Positions 42,085 through 51,153 of a DNA stretch of 51,450 bases are shown here, piece after piece. The notes beneath the pieces are model-generated. The model was not told the origin of the DNA. It made no database searches and saw nothing but the letters and a program-made list of their open reading frames with translations. The translations under genes and the position numbers were made by a program. Each line of letters opens with the position of its first letter. Positions within the stretch are counted from its first letter, which is position 1. The DNA is from Gammaproteobacteria bacterium (GTDB lineage: Bacteria > Pseudomonadota > Gammaproteobacteria > SZUA-229): positions 1 through 51,450 of the forward strand of contig JAJDNP010000073.1 in NCBI GenBank assembly GCA_022340645.1, read 5' to 3'.

Positions 42085-42618
42085 TTAAATCTCTTCAATG
42101 GTGCGGTTCTGATTTGTATAAATGCAAATATCTCCCGCGATTTCCAGGCTTTTTTCAACAATATCCCTGGCGGCTAAATCCGTGTTGTCAAACAACGCCC
42201 TGGCCGCGGACTGAGCATAAGGTCCGCCCGAACCGATAGCGATTAAATCATCCAGGGTTTCAATCACGTCACCTGTGCCTGAAATCAGCAAAGAGGCTTC
42301 GTTGTCCGCAACAATCATCATCGCTTCCAGCCTGCGCAGGACACGGTCGGTACGCCAGTCTTTAGCCAGTTCAACCGCTGCCCGTTTCAGCTGGCCGCTG
42401 TGCCGCTCAAGCATGGCTTCAAAACGCTCCAGCAAGGTAAAGGCATCAGCAGTTGCGCCTGCAAAGCCAACGATCACCTTATTGCTGTAAATTTTTCGCA
42501 CCTTGGTGGCATTGCCTTTCATGATGGTGTTACCCAGTGTCACCTGGCCATCGCCACCCACAACGACTTTCCCGGCGCGTCGTACCGTAACTATGGTTGT
42601 GCCGTGAAATGTGTCCAC
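42085..42618 (-). CDS. hslV: ATP-dependent protease peptidase subunit HslV
   Basis: A 177-residue N-terminal-nucleophile hydrolase. The precursor starts [14 protein letters not shown]; cleavage after Gly6 would expose the catalytic Thr7. Other conserved features are [19 protein letters not shown], the active-site Lys region [19 protein letters not shown], and [11 protein letters not shown]. It forms a double-hexameric chamber capped by HslU. HslVU is usually heat-shock induced, but I could not pick a sigma-32 promoter; a palindrome CCTGTT-CGA-AACAGG lies in the leader at 42662-42676. Confidence 0.97.
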   Translation of the reverse strand: MDTFHGTTIVTVRRAGKVVVGGDGQVTLGNTIMKGNATKVRKIYSNKVIVGFAGATADAFTLLERFEAMLERHSGQLKRAAVELAKDWRTDRVLRRLEAMMIVADNEASLLISGTGDVIETLDDLIAIGSGGPYAQSAARALFDNTDLAARDIVEKSLEIAGDICIYTNQNRTIEEI

Positions 42619-43141
42619 TTGTTAACTCCGAGTTAGTAATTAGCAGCAGGTTTATAGCTTACCTGTTCGAAACAGGGGGAATTTTACACTATGCGGGCGG
42701 TTGCTCATACCATAGCTGGGCAGTGGTTTATTCGCATCATCGATTTGCGTGATTTTCCGCCGCCTGTTTCGTCCTCTGGCAGGCTGAAATCACCCCGGGT
42801 TGCTTTCCCCTGGAATGTTGACTGGTTTTTATTTAGTCATTATCTGGGAGTTTACGGTTGTCACTGAGAAATGCCAGTCTGATTAAAATTTACATGGCTG
42901 AGAAAATCAGCCAATACAGGCTTGCGCATTGTTCCTGTGCAGCGAAGTTACCGTGCAGGATGATGAAGCACTGTTCACGATTTAGTTCAGTCTTGCATTC
43001 GGCCCTGGTGCCAGAACACGTATATCACAGCATTCGGATCATCGCAGTGAGATTAAAGGCAAAAAAATACCCCCGCCTGCGTATGAGCAGACAGAGGTAT
43101 ATTTTGTTTAGATGTAAGCGAAGTTATCGTAATAGTTAAAC
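42619..43141. other. Spacer between hslV and the lysine-rich gene
   Basis: It holds the hslV leader palindrome (42662-42676), preceded on the minus strand by a possible -10 (TAAAAT), and at its left end the terminator of the lysine-rich gene. A 93-codon plus-strand frame (42858-43139) has no ribosome-binding site and unlikely composition, so I do not call it a gene. Confidence 0.5.
43061..43100 (-). terminator. Terminator of the lysine-rich protein gene
   Basis: On the minus strand ATACC, an internal loop, then CTGC pair with GCAG and GGTAT around the loop TCATAC, followed by seven U. It lies about 40 bases after the lysine-rich gene's stop. Confidence 0.7.
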
Positions 43142-43327
43142 TTATTTTTTCTTTACCACTTTCTTCTTCGCGACTTTTTTCTTGGCTGCGGCTTTCTTTT
43201 TGGGCGCGGCTTTTTTCCTGGTTACGACTTTCTTTTTTGTTGCTACCTTCTTCCTGGTTACTGCTTTTTTCTTAGATGGAACCTTCTTCGCTACTTTTTT
43301 CTTTGTTACTTTCTTCTTGGCAGCCAT
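43142..43327 (-). CDS. Lysine-rich histone H1-like protein
   Basis: A 61-residue protein from the ATG at 43327, preceded by a GAGG ribosome-binding site. After MAAKKKVTKKK the whole protein consists of short repeats of the type KKxV/A and TRKK, with Pro only twice and hardly any acid. It resembles bacterial histone H1-like (Hc1/AlgP C-terminal) tails, which bind DNA without sequence preference. A longer in-frame start at 43369 would add a Cys-containing non-basic leader and is unlikely. It lies downstream of ftsN on the same strand, 133 bases away. Low-complexity sequence makes orthology impossible to judge. Confidence 0.75.
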   Translation of the reverse strand: MAAKKKVTKKKVAKKVPSKKKAVTRKKVATKKKVVTRKKAAPKKKAAAKKKVAKKKVVKKK

Positions 43328-43460
43328 ATAGTTTTCCTCTTCAATATAACACCTACATGCCATAATCATGACGTTAAAACTATAGCATAGAAAATTGCTA
43401 TTAAAGAGAGATGTACCGATATTTAATTCCAGTTTCAGAATTATTTTTTCAATGACAATT

Positions 43461-44063
43461 TTATTGTTTCAGTTCCATTGAAATGGCATCGATATCATTC
43501 TGTTTCAGGATTTTCTGATTCTTGTATAACTGCTGTTTGTCTTTATACGGGCCGGTTCTTACCCGGTGCCATGTCTGGTTGTTAATGTTCACATGCTGAA
43601 TGCTGGCGCTAATGCCTATAAAGGCGAGATTCGCTTTCAGTTTTTCGGCGTCACCGAGATTTTGAAATGAGGCAACCTGCAGTACGTACTGTTTATTTCT
43701 ATCAGGCTGATTGCCGGTATTTGTTTTGCTTTTGTTTTCCGCTGCACCTTCCGGCGGTCGTGTTTCGCTTTCAGGGATGAGTACTTCCAGCTCGGGCAAT
43801 ATCGTGTAGAAGTTAAACTTCTGTTCCTTTTCGGTTTCGACCTGATCGTTTTTTGGATTGATATTCTTTTTAGCCTGCTGTTTTAACTTGCTCAGCTCTT
43901 GCTGGATAGCGCTGCCGAAATCCTTGTCGCTTTCCGGCTGTTTGTCGAGGTAGACGATAAACGCAACAAACAGGCCTATAGCCAGGCCGGATAATAACCA
44001 GACGTAACCAGGTAAAGATTTTTTCTGATCTCGCATAACGCGTGACTTGTAGTCTCTGGGCAT
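43461..44063 (-). CDS. ftsN: FtsN-like SPOR-domain cell division protein
   Basis: A 200-residue bitopic inner-membrane protein. It starts MPRDYKSRVMRDQKKSLPGY, the typical FtsN cytoplasmic tip, then one helix (about 20-41, VWLLSGLAIGLFVAFIVYL), a charged helical/linker periplasmic part, and a C-terminal SPOR domain (about 122-200, YVLQVASFQNLGDAEKLKAN and WHRVRTGPYKDKQQLYK) that binds denuded septal peptidoglycan. Smaller than E. coli FtsN (319). Its position between argS and hslVU, as in Pseudomonas, supports the name. It begins 58 bases after argS. Confidence 0.88.
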   Translation of the reverse strand: MPRDYKSRVMRDQKKSLPGYVWLLSGLAIGLFVAFIVYLDKQPESDKDFGSAIQQELSKLKQQAKKNINPKNDQVETEKEQKFNFYTILPELEVLIPESETRPPEGAAENKSKTNTGNQPDRNKQYVLQVASFQNLGDAEKLKANLAFIGISASIQHVNINNQTWHRVRTGPYKDKQQLYKNQKILKQNDIDAISMELKQ

Positions 44064-44121
44064 TGTATTACTGGTCTATTATATGGAAGCGCGAAGCTTA
44101 CTGGTTAACATATTTGAACAT

Positions 44122-45879
44122 TTACATTTTTGCCGGCGCGTTAACGCCGAGCAATGTTAAGCCGTTATGCAGTATTTGCCTGGTGGCGCCGATCAGGTTG
44201 AAGCGCGCATCACGCAAATTATGTTCATCAACAATAAACGGATGTGCATTGTAGTAGGAATGCAGCAGGTTGGCGAGTTCTCTTAAGTAATGAACCAGCA
44301 AATGCGGCTCGGCGTTAAATGCCGCCTTGTGAACCACGTCTGCGTATGCGCCAAGTTTGCTGACAAGATCGGTTTCGTGTTTTTCGGTCAACAGCTTTAA
44401 ATATTTCTGGCCGTTTTCAATATCATGTTTTAAGTCCCTTTCGGACAACAGTGAGAAAACACTGCAGATTCTGGCATGGGCATATTGAATGTAATAAACC
44501 GGATTATCATTGGTATGCGACTTGGCCAGGTCCAGGTCAAAGTCCATGTGCTGTTCGCATTTGCGCATCACGTAAAAAAAGCGTGCGGCGTCGGTGCCGA
44601 CTTCTTCGCGTAATTCTCTCAAGGTGACGAACGAGCCAGAACGGGTAGACATTTGCACGCGCTGGCCATGACGATATAAATTGGCAAACTGCACCAGTAA
44701 AATTTCGAGCCTGCTTTCATCCTTGCCCAGGGCATTGAGAGCTGCCTTCACGCGGGTGACATAACCGTGATGGTCGGCGCCCCAGATATTGATAACACGT
44801 TCATAACCGCGCTCAAATTTATCGATGTGATAGGCAATGTCGGAAGCAAAGTAAGTGGCCTGGCCATTCTCGCGAACCACAACACGATCTTTTTCATCAC
44901 CGAAGTCGGTTGAGCGAAACCACAGTGCTCCGTTCTGTTCATAAATATGTCCGCTATCCTGTAACTGCCTGACCGCCTTGCTGATCAGGTCGCGGTCCGC
45001 CAGTGACTGCTCCGAATACCAGTTATCGTAATGCACACCAAATTCTTCGAGATCATCACGAATATCGGCAATAATAGAGTTTAGTCCTGCGTGAAATATT
45101 GTTTTGTAGTTGTTTTCGCCGAGCAGGAATTTGCTGCGCCTGATCAGGGCATCGATATGCTCTTCCTTGTCACCGCCATCGGGTTCATCCGGCGGAATGT
45201 CCAGCATAATGTTGTCAGCTGTATGCACAAAGGCATTTCCATGCTGCTGCTTGAGGTCACGGGCAATATCAAAAATATATGCTTCGCTTTTATAGCCGTT
45301 GCTTGGAAAAGCGATTTCGATACCGTTTTCCTGTAAGTAGCGCAGCCAGATACTGGTTGCCAGGATATCCATCTGCCGGCCGGCGTCATTGACGTAGTAT
45401 TCGCAATCCACATCAAAGCCCACTGCGCGCATGAGTGACGCTATGGTCGCACCATAGGCTGCGCCGCGGCCGTGACCAACATGTAACGGCCCGGTCGGGT
45501 TTGCCGAGACAAATTCGATTTGTACTTTTTCGTTATTCGCTGCGTTGCTTTCACCGAAGCGATAACCCTGGTCGAGGATATCCTTGATAATGTTTAAAAT
45601 ACTTGCCTGCGCCATAAAGAAGTTGATAAAGCCGGGGCCGGCGATTTCGATTTTCTCGACGCTGTTATTTTTGTCCAGGGTATCAACTATTGTCTGCGCA
45701 ATATCGCGTGGCGACTTGCCGGCCTGCTTCGCCAGTAGCATCGCTATATTGCTGGTAAAGTCGCCATGCTCGGCATTTTTGGTACGGCTGATTTGCAGTA
45801 CTGGCCTGGTTTCAATCAGCCCGTCAGCAATAAGCCTGTCCAGTGCCTGATTGAGCAAGTTTTCGATAGTGTCTTTCAA
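44122..45879 (-). CDS. argS: Arginyl-tRNA synthetase
   Basis: A 585-residue class I synthetase charging tRNA-Arg (E. coli 577). The N-terminal additional domain (1 to about 110) is followed by the HIGH-type motif NPTGPLHVGHGRGAAYG and the family's degenerate KMSKS counterpart QMSTRSGSFVTLRE. The anticodon-binding helical domain carries YIQYAHARICSVF, and the protein ends in the DALR-type region LRDARFNLIGATRQILHNGL. It is the first gene of argS-ftsN; priA lies upstream with a repeat-containing gap. Confidence 0.97.
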   Translation of the reverse strand: MKDTIENLLNQALDRLIADGLIETRPVLQISRTKNAEHGDFTSNIAMLLAKQAGKSPRDIAQTIVDTLDKNNSVEKIEIAGPGFINFFMAQASILNIIKDILDQGYRFGESNAANNEKVQIEFVSANPTGPLHVGHGRGAAYGATIASLMRAVGFDVDCEYYVNDAGRQMDILATSIWLRYLQENGIEIAFPSNGYKSEAYIFDIARDLKQQHGNAFVHTADNIMLDIPPDEPDGGDKEEHIDALIRRSKFLLGENNYKTIFHAGLNSIIADIRDDLEEFGVHYDNWYSEQSLADRDLISKAVRQLQDSGHIYEQNGALWFRSTDFGDEKDRVVVRENGQATYFASDIAYHIDKFERGYERVINIWGADHHGYVTRVKAALNALGKDESRLEILLVQFANLYRHGQRVQMSTRSGSFVTLRELREEVGTDAARFFYVMRKCEQHMDFDLDLAKSHTNDNPVYYIQYAHARICSVFSLLSERDLKHDIENGQKYLKLLTEKHETDLVSKLGAYADVVHKAAFNAEPHLLVHYLRELANLLHSYYNAHPFIVDEHNLRDARFNLIGATRQILHNGLTLLGVNAPAKM

Positions 45880-45947
45880 AAGGATGTCTTTATCTGGTTT
45901 TGGTGATTTTTTTAAGGAAAGGGATTATACGGAAAGAGCGGTCATTT

Positions 45948-45994
45948 GTCGTTTGTCATTTGTTTTTATTGATTAAAGTCAAATGACAAACGAC
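45948..45994. repeat. 15-bp perfect inverted repeat made of GTCRTTT heptamers
   Basis: GTCGTTTGTCATTTG (45948-45962) is exactly inverted at 45980-45994 around a 17-base AT-rich loop. The left arm belongs to a run of three heptamers (GTCATTT, GTCGTTT, GTCATTT) beginning at 45941. It sits between the priA stop and argS start, and lacks the U tract of a terminator. Confidence 0.7.
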
Positions 45995-46006
45995 CAAAGA
46001 CACGGT

Positions 46007-48250
46007 TTAATACGTATCATAAGGATCAATATCAATAGACCAGCGTACCTTTCGTGCAGCGGGCAGTTGCTGCAGTTGTGGAGCGCAGCGGCTTAATAAT
46101 TGATGTAATGGTTTTCTGTGGGCTGACTGCAGCATGAGCTGGTAGCGATATCGCCCGGCGCGACGTTCCATGGGGGCGGGTAATGGTCCAAATATTTCCA
46201 CGTCATTGATAGCCAGCTGCTCACTGCAGGCAATAGCCTTGTTGAGAAAAGTTTGTGCTGCATTAGCATCAATCGCTTCACAGCGGATCAGTGCCAGGTG
46301 GCGTGACGGCGGCAGCCCCGCTGCCATCCGCTCTTTTAGTGCAGCATCGGCAAACGATATATAGCCATGGTGTATCAGTGTCTGTAATAGCGGATGTTCA
46401 GGATGATGCGTTTGAATCAGTACTTCTCCCGGTTTCTCGGCGCGGCCGGCACGGCCTGAAACCTGGGTGATTAACTGCGCCAGGTGTTCCGCGGCGCGAA
46501 AATCAGCACTGAACAGCGCCTGGTCGGTGTCAAGGATGCCTACCAGGGTGATATTGGGGAAATCATGGCCTTTGGCCAGCATCTGTGTTCCTACCAGTAT
46601 GCCGCTCTCACCGCTGTGCGCCTGCTGCAGTTTTTCCTGCAGGCTGCCCTTGTTGCGGGTGGTATCGCGGTCAATTCGACTGACCTGTGTATTGGCAAAC
46701 GCTTGCTGCAAATATTGTTCAATACGTTCGGTGCCGGCACCGATAGCCAGTATATTGCTGCCGCCGCATGCTTCGCATTTTTCCGGTGCGGGACGTTGTG
46801 CGCCGCAATGATGGCATTGCAATAATTTGCGCCGCTTATGAAAAGTCATATGCGCATCGCAGCGCAGGCAGTTCGTGGTCCAGCCGCAATCATGGCACAT
46901 CAACAGGGGAGCAAAACCGCGGCGGTTGATAAATAACAGTACCTGGCCCTGCTGAGCGAGGTGCTGCTGGATTTTTGTCAGCATGGTTTCTGCCATACCT
47001 TCGTGAAGTTTCTGGTTGCACAGATTGATTAATTCAATCCGGGGCATCGGCCTTTTATTGGCCCGGTTCTTGAGATAATGGGCAATATAGCGCTGTTCAT
47101 ATATATTGTTCAGGGTTTCCAGCGAGGCTGTCGCAGAGCCAAGAACAACGGGAATATTGTTATTCCTGGCGCGCACAATCGCAAGGTCGCGCGCATTATA
47201 GCGAAAGCCATCCTGCTGCTTGTAACTGCCATCATGTTCCTCATCGACAATAATCAGTCCTAATTCCGGCAGCGGTGTAAAAATAGACGACCGCGTACCG
47301 ATAATGAGCCTGGCCTGGCCTGTTGCCGCGGCATGCCATGCGGCATACCGCTGCCTGTCATTCAGTGCTGAATGCAAAACCGCAACCGTGGTATCGAGCT
47401 GCTCAAGAAAACGTTGTGTCAGTTGCGGGGTCAGGCCAATCTCGGGCACAAGAATCAATATCTGCTTGCCATCAGCAAGTATTGATTTGCACAGCGCCAG
47501 GTATACTTCTGTTTTACCGCTGCCGGTGACGCCATTGAGTACATGTACAGCATGCTGCTGGTCATGGCTCTCGATTGACGCCAGCGCCTGCTGCTGATCT
47601 TTATTTAGCTGGATACTGTTTGTACTGGTTTTTTTTGCAACCAGGACGGCGGGTTTATAAGCGTGTTTGATTAGTTTTTTTTCTTGTAGCGCTTTTATCG
47701 CCGGACGCCAGCTATCAGTCAGACTGTTCAGGGCATAGCTGTCCAGGCCTGTGTCTTTCCCGTTTTTATCCGCAGCCAGCAGTAACCGGTAAAGCTGTTG
47801 CTGTTTGGGAGCACGCTGTAAGAGTTCATGAACTTCATTGACGGACAGTTGCTGTGCAAGGTTGATTGCCCAGTATTCTGTGAGTACGGGCGTGGCATCA
47901 TCGTTACTGCGCAGATATACGGGCAGGGCAGTCTGCAGGACATCACCCAGCGGGTGAACGTAATACTGCGCGGACCAGAACAGTAATTTGAGTATCTCCG
48001 TGCTAAGCAGGCTGTGATCATCCAGCACAGCAATGACTGGTTTGAGTTTGTTTGCTGGTATTTCACTGCCCCGGGTTTCTTCGATAACAATAGCGATAAG
48101 TTTCTGTCTGCCAAATGGCACGCGTACACGCGTGCCCTGCTGCAGACACTTACTGGAGAGTGAAGCAGGCAGGATATAATCAAATGTTTTGTATAAAGGG
48201 CAGGGAACTGCAACTTTAACAATGCGATGTTTATTTGTTCCCGGTGGCAT
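46007..48250 (-). CDS. priA: Primosomal protein N' (PriA helicase)
   Basis: A 747-residue DEAH-type helicase that restarts stalled forks (E. coli 732). The N-terminal DNA-binding domain covers about 1-200. Helicase motifs follow: Walker A LNGVTGSGKTEVYLAL, DEEH box LIIVDEEHDGSYKQQDGFRY, SATASLET, and motif V/VI GTQMLAKGHDFPNITLVGIL and QVSGRAGRAEKPGEVLIQT. Two zinc clusters are complete: CHDCGWTTNCLRC and CHHCGAQRPAPEKCEACGG. It reads leftward away from the AT-rich spacer that contains consensus DnaA boxes. No strong ribosome-binding site is seen. Confidence 0.97.
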   Translation of the reverse strand: MPPGTNKHRIVKVAVPCPLYKTFDYILPASLSSKCLQQGTRVRVPFGRQKLIAIVIEETRGSEIPANKLKPVIAVLDDHSLLSTEILKLLFWSAQYYVHPLGDVLQTALPVYLRSNDDATPVLTEYWAINLAQQLSVNEVHELLQRAPKQQQLYRLLLAADKNGKDTGLDSYALNSLTDSWRPAIKALQEKKLIKHAYKPAVLVAKKTSTNSIQLNKDQQQALASIESHDQQHAVHVLNGVTGSGKTEVYLALCKSILADGKQILILVPEIGLTPQLTQRFLEQLDTTVAVLHSALNDRQRYAAWHAAATGQARLIIGTRSSIFTPLPELGLIIVDEEHDGSYKQQDGFRYNARDLAIVRARNNNIPVVLGSATASLETLNNIYEQRYIAHYLKNRANKRPMPRIELINLCNQKLHEGMAETMLTKIQQHLAQQGQVLLFINRRGFAPLLMCHDCGWTTNCLRCDAHMTFHKRRKLLQCHHCGAQRPAPEKCEACGGSNILAIGAGTERIEQYLQQAFANTQVSRIDRDTTRNKGSLQEKLQQAHSGESGILVGTQMLAKGHDFPNITLVGILDTDQALFSADFRAAEHLAQLITQVSGRAGRAEKPGEVLIQTHHPEHPLLQTLIHHGYISFADAALKERMAAGLPPSRHLALIRCEAIDANAAQTFLNKAIACSEQLAINDVEIFGPLPAPMERRAGRYRYQLMLQSAHRKPLHQLLSRCAPQLQQLPAARKVRWSIDIDPYDTY

Positions 48251-49032
48251 TGACAGGTTTAATTATTGATAATGTATGTGCGCTGAAAATGTAGATTTTA
48301 CTGCAAAATACGCTCTGACCTGTAAGAGTTATCTGTGACCTGTATTTAGCCTGTGGATAAGTTCCTCATCAACGATTTTTCCTGTGGATAACTTTGTGGA
48401 AAGTTTAATTACCAGAAATAAATATTTTTTGCTAGTCTTTTTTTTGTAATAATTACGCAATATTTATTACCAGAAATAATATATATATATCAATAACATA
48501 TGGAGCTTGACACTATAATAATAGGGTAAAAAATGGGCTTGACGCGGAAAAAAATCTATGGTTTTTGCGGTGTGTATAAGTATTAGCTGTTATAGAGTAC
48601 TGGTTTTAAATTTACTCAAAAATCTTGATGAGGTTTCTAGGTAAAGATTAATAAGTTATTCAAATACCGTGTAAAAGGCGAGTTACTCACAAATCCTGTG
48701 GATAACTTTGTGGAAAAGAAAAAAATAACTGTCATTTTATCTATAAATATAGTGTTTTTTGTTAGTCTGACGGTTTTTTGACCATGCTATATAGGTGTAT
48801 GTAAATCAATAACTTGCGTATTTAAAATGTCTATATTTTGCAGCATACAAATTGTTTTCAGAAACCGATAAAGTATATTAGAGCTCGATAATATACCATG
48901 TGTAAAACAGCGTTTATTTATTAACAGATAACAGCCACTTAAGGATAAAAACAGTTGCTTAGTATTTACCGACGAGCGGTAACTTATTGAGGTATCATAA
49001 TAAACACGGATTTTTCATTAGATGAGATCATC
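48251..49032. other. 782-bp AT-rich spacer between divergent priA and fructosamine kinase genes
   Basis: No coding frame. Besides the DnaA-box cluster it contains a repeated ATTACCAGAAATAA (48409-48422 and 48466-48479) and two versions of a TTTTTTGYTAGTCT block (48425 and 48755 regions), so parts of the spacer look duplicated about 315 to 330 bases apart. Promoters of priA and the kinase gene should also lie here but are not clear. Confidence 0.6.
48352..48816. other. DnaA-box cluster with AT-rich tract and IHF-like site (candidate oriC)
   Basis: Four exact TGTGNATAA boxes (complement TTATNCACA) lie at 48352-48360, 48383-48391, 48571-48579 and 48697-48705, all in one orientation. One-mismatch relatives are TTACTCACA (48683-48691) and TGTGTAAAA near 48899. 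A 22-base block around the second box recurs around the fourth. A strongly AT-rich tract (48410-48500), including alternating TA, could be an unwinding region. An exact IHF consensus (WATCAA-N4-TTR) lies at 48804-48816. No gene is present. Flanking genes point away on both sides. Origin function is inferred. Confidence 0.55.
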
Positions 49033-49914
49033 ATGAGAAAGTGGCAATCTATTATTCAGCATATTGAACAGGCGAGCGGGAAGGTTTTCTCAGTCAAACA
49101 ACTGCAGTTGATCGGGGGCGGCAGTATCAATGATGCTTATAAACTGACGGCTGAAAGTGGACAGCAATACTTTGTTAAAACCAACCGCTCGGGACGCCAG
49201 GACATGTTCGAAGCTGAGGCCAGGGGGCTGCTGGAAATGGCATCGAGCAACACCATCAAGGTTCCTCAACCACTGTGTTATGGTGATGATCAGTCGCAAA
49301 GTTACATTATAATGGAATATCTTGATATGTGCGGTTCGGCTAACCAGGCAGTATTGGCAGAGCAGCTTGCTGCAATGCATCGTGTGACAGCCGTGCAATT
49401 CGGCTGGGAAATAGATAACACAATCGGTTCAACGTTGCAGCCAAATACCTGGAATAATGACTGGCTTGATTTCTGGTCTGAGCGTCGTCTTGGCTTTCAG
49501 TTAAAGCTGGCGGCAGAGAATGGTTATGGTGGCGCCTTGCAGTCGCTTGGTGAAAAGATGTTAATTGAAATGCCAAAACTGTTCACCGGCCGGACAATAC
49601 AGGCTTCAATGCTGCACGGTGATTTATGGGGCGGCAATGTTGCGGCTATGAAAGATGGCACGCCGGTCATTTTTGACCCGGCGTTTTATTATGGTGACAG
49701 GGAAGCTGACCTGGCCATGACCTATGTCTTTGGCGGCTTTAGTGCTGATTTTTATGCCAGTTATCTAAATGCTTTCCCGCTGGATGACGGTTTCGTTGTG
49801 CGAAAAACCTTCTATAATCTTTATCACATCATAAATCATCTGAATATGTTTGGCGGCGGCTATCTTGGACAGGCTATTCATATGCTGGAACAGGTACTTG
49901 CTGAGATAAATTGA
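49033..49914 (+). CDS. Fructosamine/ketosamine-3-kinase family protein
   Basis: A 293-residue aminoglycoside-phosphotransferase-fold kinase of the fructosamine kinase family (E. coli YniA type), which phosphorylates ketoamines on glycated amines or proteins for repair. Blocks: GGGSINDAYKLTAESGQQYF with nucleotide Lys in FVKTNRSG, PQPLCYGDDQSQSYIIMEYL, the catalytic loop MLHGDLWGGNVAAM, and the magnesium-binding FDPAFYYGDREADLAMT. The size is normal. Its ATG at 49033 has only a weak ribosome-binding site (GATGAGA). First rightward gene after the AT-rich spacer. The natural substrate is not known. Confidence 0.92.
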   Translation: MRKWQSIIQHIEQASGKVFSVKQLQLIGGGSINDAYKLTAESGQQYFVKTNRSGRQDMFEAEARGLLEMASSNTIKVPQPLCYGDDQSQSYIIMEYLDMCGSANQAVLAEQLAAMHRVTAVQFGWEIDNTIGSTLQPNTWNNDWLDFWSERRLGFQLKLAAENGYGGALQSLGEKMLIEMPKLFTGRTIQASMLHGDLWGGNVAAMKDGTPVIFDPAFYYGDREADLAMTYVFGGFSADFYASYLNAFPLDDGFVVRKTFYNLYHIINHLNMFGGGYLGQAIHMLEQVLAEIN

Positions 49915-50085
49915 TACTTGCATGAACAGGCCGGATACCGGTTGAATAATGTTTGCCTTAACTAGTAAAAGAACGCTTTGCAAACTGACTCTTTGCTCGA
50001 AATTTGATGTCTTTGTTGTTACCTGTTGCACAGTTGCATGGAAACGACAGCACACTTAAAAACTATGAATCTTCCCGGAGTCAAT

Positions 50086-51132
50086 ATGAAAACTGCTCAA
50101 TTAAATATACTGATGGTGATGGCTGTGCTGTGTTTTTCGCCAACGCAACATGCTCAGGCTGACGCACATCAACATCATACCGCTCATGCAGGCAATTCCG
50201 GGCATGACCATACCCGACCTGACAGTCACGCGCCAATTGGTGTGATGGGTGATCACCTGATGCGTGAAGGTGAAATCATGCTGAGCTACCGCTATATGTC
50301 GATGGAGATGGACGGCAACAGGATAGATCAGGACAGTGTCGATGTGCCACTGGCTGGTTACATGGTCAGTCCCCTGTCGATGGATATGGATATGCATATG
50401 CTCGGTGCCATGTACGCACCATCAGATAAAATCACCTTAATGCTGATGCTTCCATATGTTTCAAAATCGATGGATCACATGGTCAATATGGGCGGCGCGA
50501 GATTCACCACTGAGACCAGCGGCATTGGTGATGTAAAACTTTCATCGACTTACGGACTGTACGCTAATCCAGGCGCTGACTTCCTGTTTAACCTTGCCGT
50601 CAGTGCGCCAACCGGATCGATTGATGAAAAAGATATCACCACGGGCACAACTGGAGTGCATTTGCCTTACCCGATGCAACTTGGCTCGGGCACATGGGAC
50701 TTCACCCCTGGGCTAACTTATGTACAGACATTTGATGACTGGTCATGGGGTGCGCAGGGCACGTATACCTTTAGAACAGGCGAAAACGATAATGGCTATA
50801 CCCTGGGCAATAAAGTGGATGTAACAGCATGGATGGCAAAGCAGCTGTCAAAATCAGCCAGCGTATCATTTCGCTTAGAGGCAATGGACTGGGGTAATAT
50901 TGACGGTGCCGATAACAAATTACAGATACCAGTCAGCATGGTGCCTACTGCCGATCCGAAACTGCGCGCGGGCACCCGCGTTGATGCGCTCATTGGTATC
51001 AACGTTGTGCCACGTGGATTGACAAGTCTGCGTCTTGCTGCCGAAGTGGGTGTGCCTATTTATCAAAAACTGGATGGCCCGCAACTTGAAACGGATATGG
51101 TGTTTGTTCTTGGGGCGCAGTATACATTTTAA
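50086..51132 (+). CDS. Met/His-rich outer-membrane beta-barrel protein (transporter/MetA-pathway-like)
   Basis: A 348-residue exported protein. The ATG at 50086 follows GGAG and opens a signal peptide (1-25, cleavage near HAQA/DA); an in-frame start at 50026 has no such support. The mature N-terminus is His-rich (AHQHHTAHAGNSGHDHTRPD). Then come Met-rich strands (MLSYRYMSMEMDG, SPLSMDMDMHMLGAMY, MLMLPYVSKSMDHMVNMGG). The remaining protein has amphipathic beta strands ending in VFVLGAQYTF, with Phe last as in outer-membrane barrels. It resembles the barrel family often labelled phenol MetA-pathway or putative transporter. Clusters of Met and His suggest copper or silver binding; that is an inference from composition. 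A strong terminator follows. Confidence 0.78.
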   Translation: MKTAQLNILMVMAVLCFSPTQHAQADAHQHHTAHAGNSGHDHTRPDSHAPIGVMGDHLMREGEIMLSYRYMSMEMDGNRIDQDSVDVPLAGYMVSPLSMDMDMHMLGAMYAPSDKITLMLMLPYVSKSMDHMVNMGGARFTTETSGIGDVKLSSTYGLYANPGADFLFNLAVSAPTGSIDEKDITTGTTGVHLPYPMQLGSGTWDFTPGLTYVQTFDDWSWGAQGTYTFRTGENDNGYTLGNKVDVTAWMAKQLSKSASVSFRLEAMDWGNIDGADNKLQIPVSMVPTADPKLRAGTRVDALIGINVVPRGLTSLRLAAEVGVPIYQKLDGPQLETDMVFVLGAQYTF

Positions 51133-51153
51133 AAAAACCGACACAGACTGAAT

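Noticed and set aside
42858-43139. 93-codon plus-strand frame between hslV and the lysine-rich gene
   Set aside because: No ribosome-binding site, unusual residue make-up (many Arg, Cys, Ser, His) and it runs through a terminator hairpin of the opposite strand.
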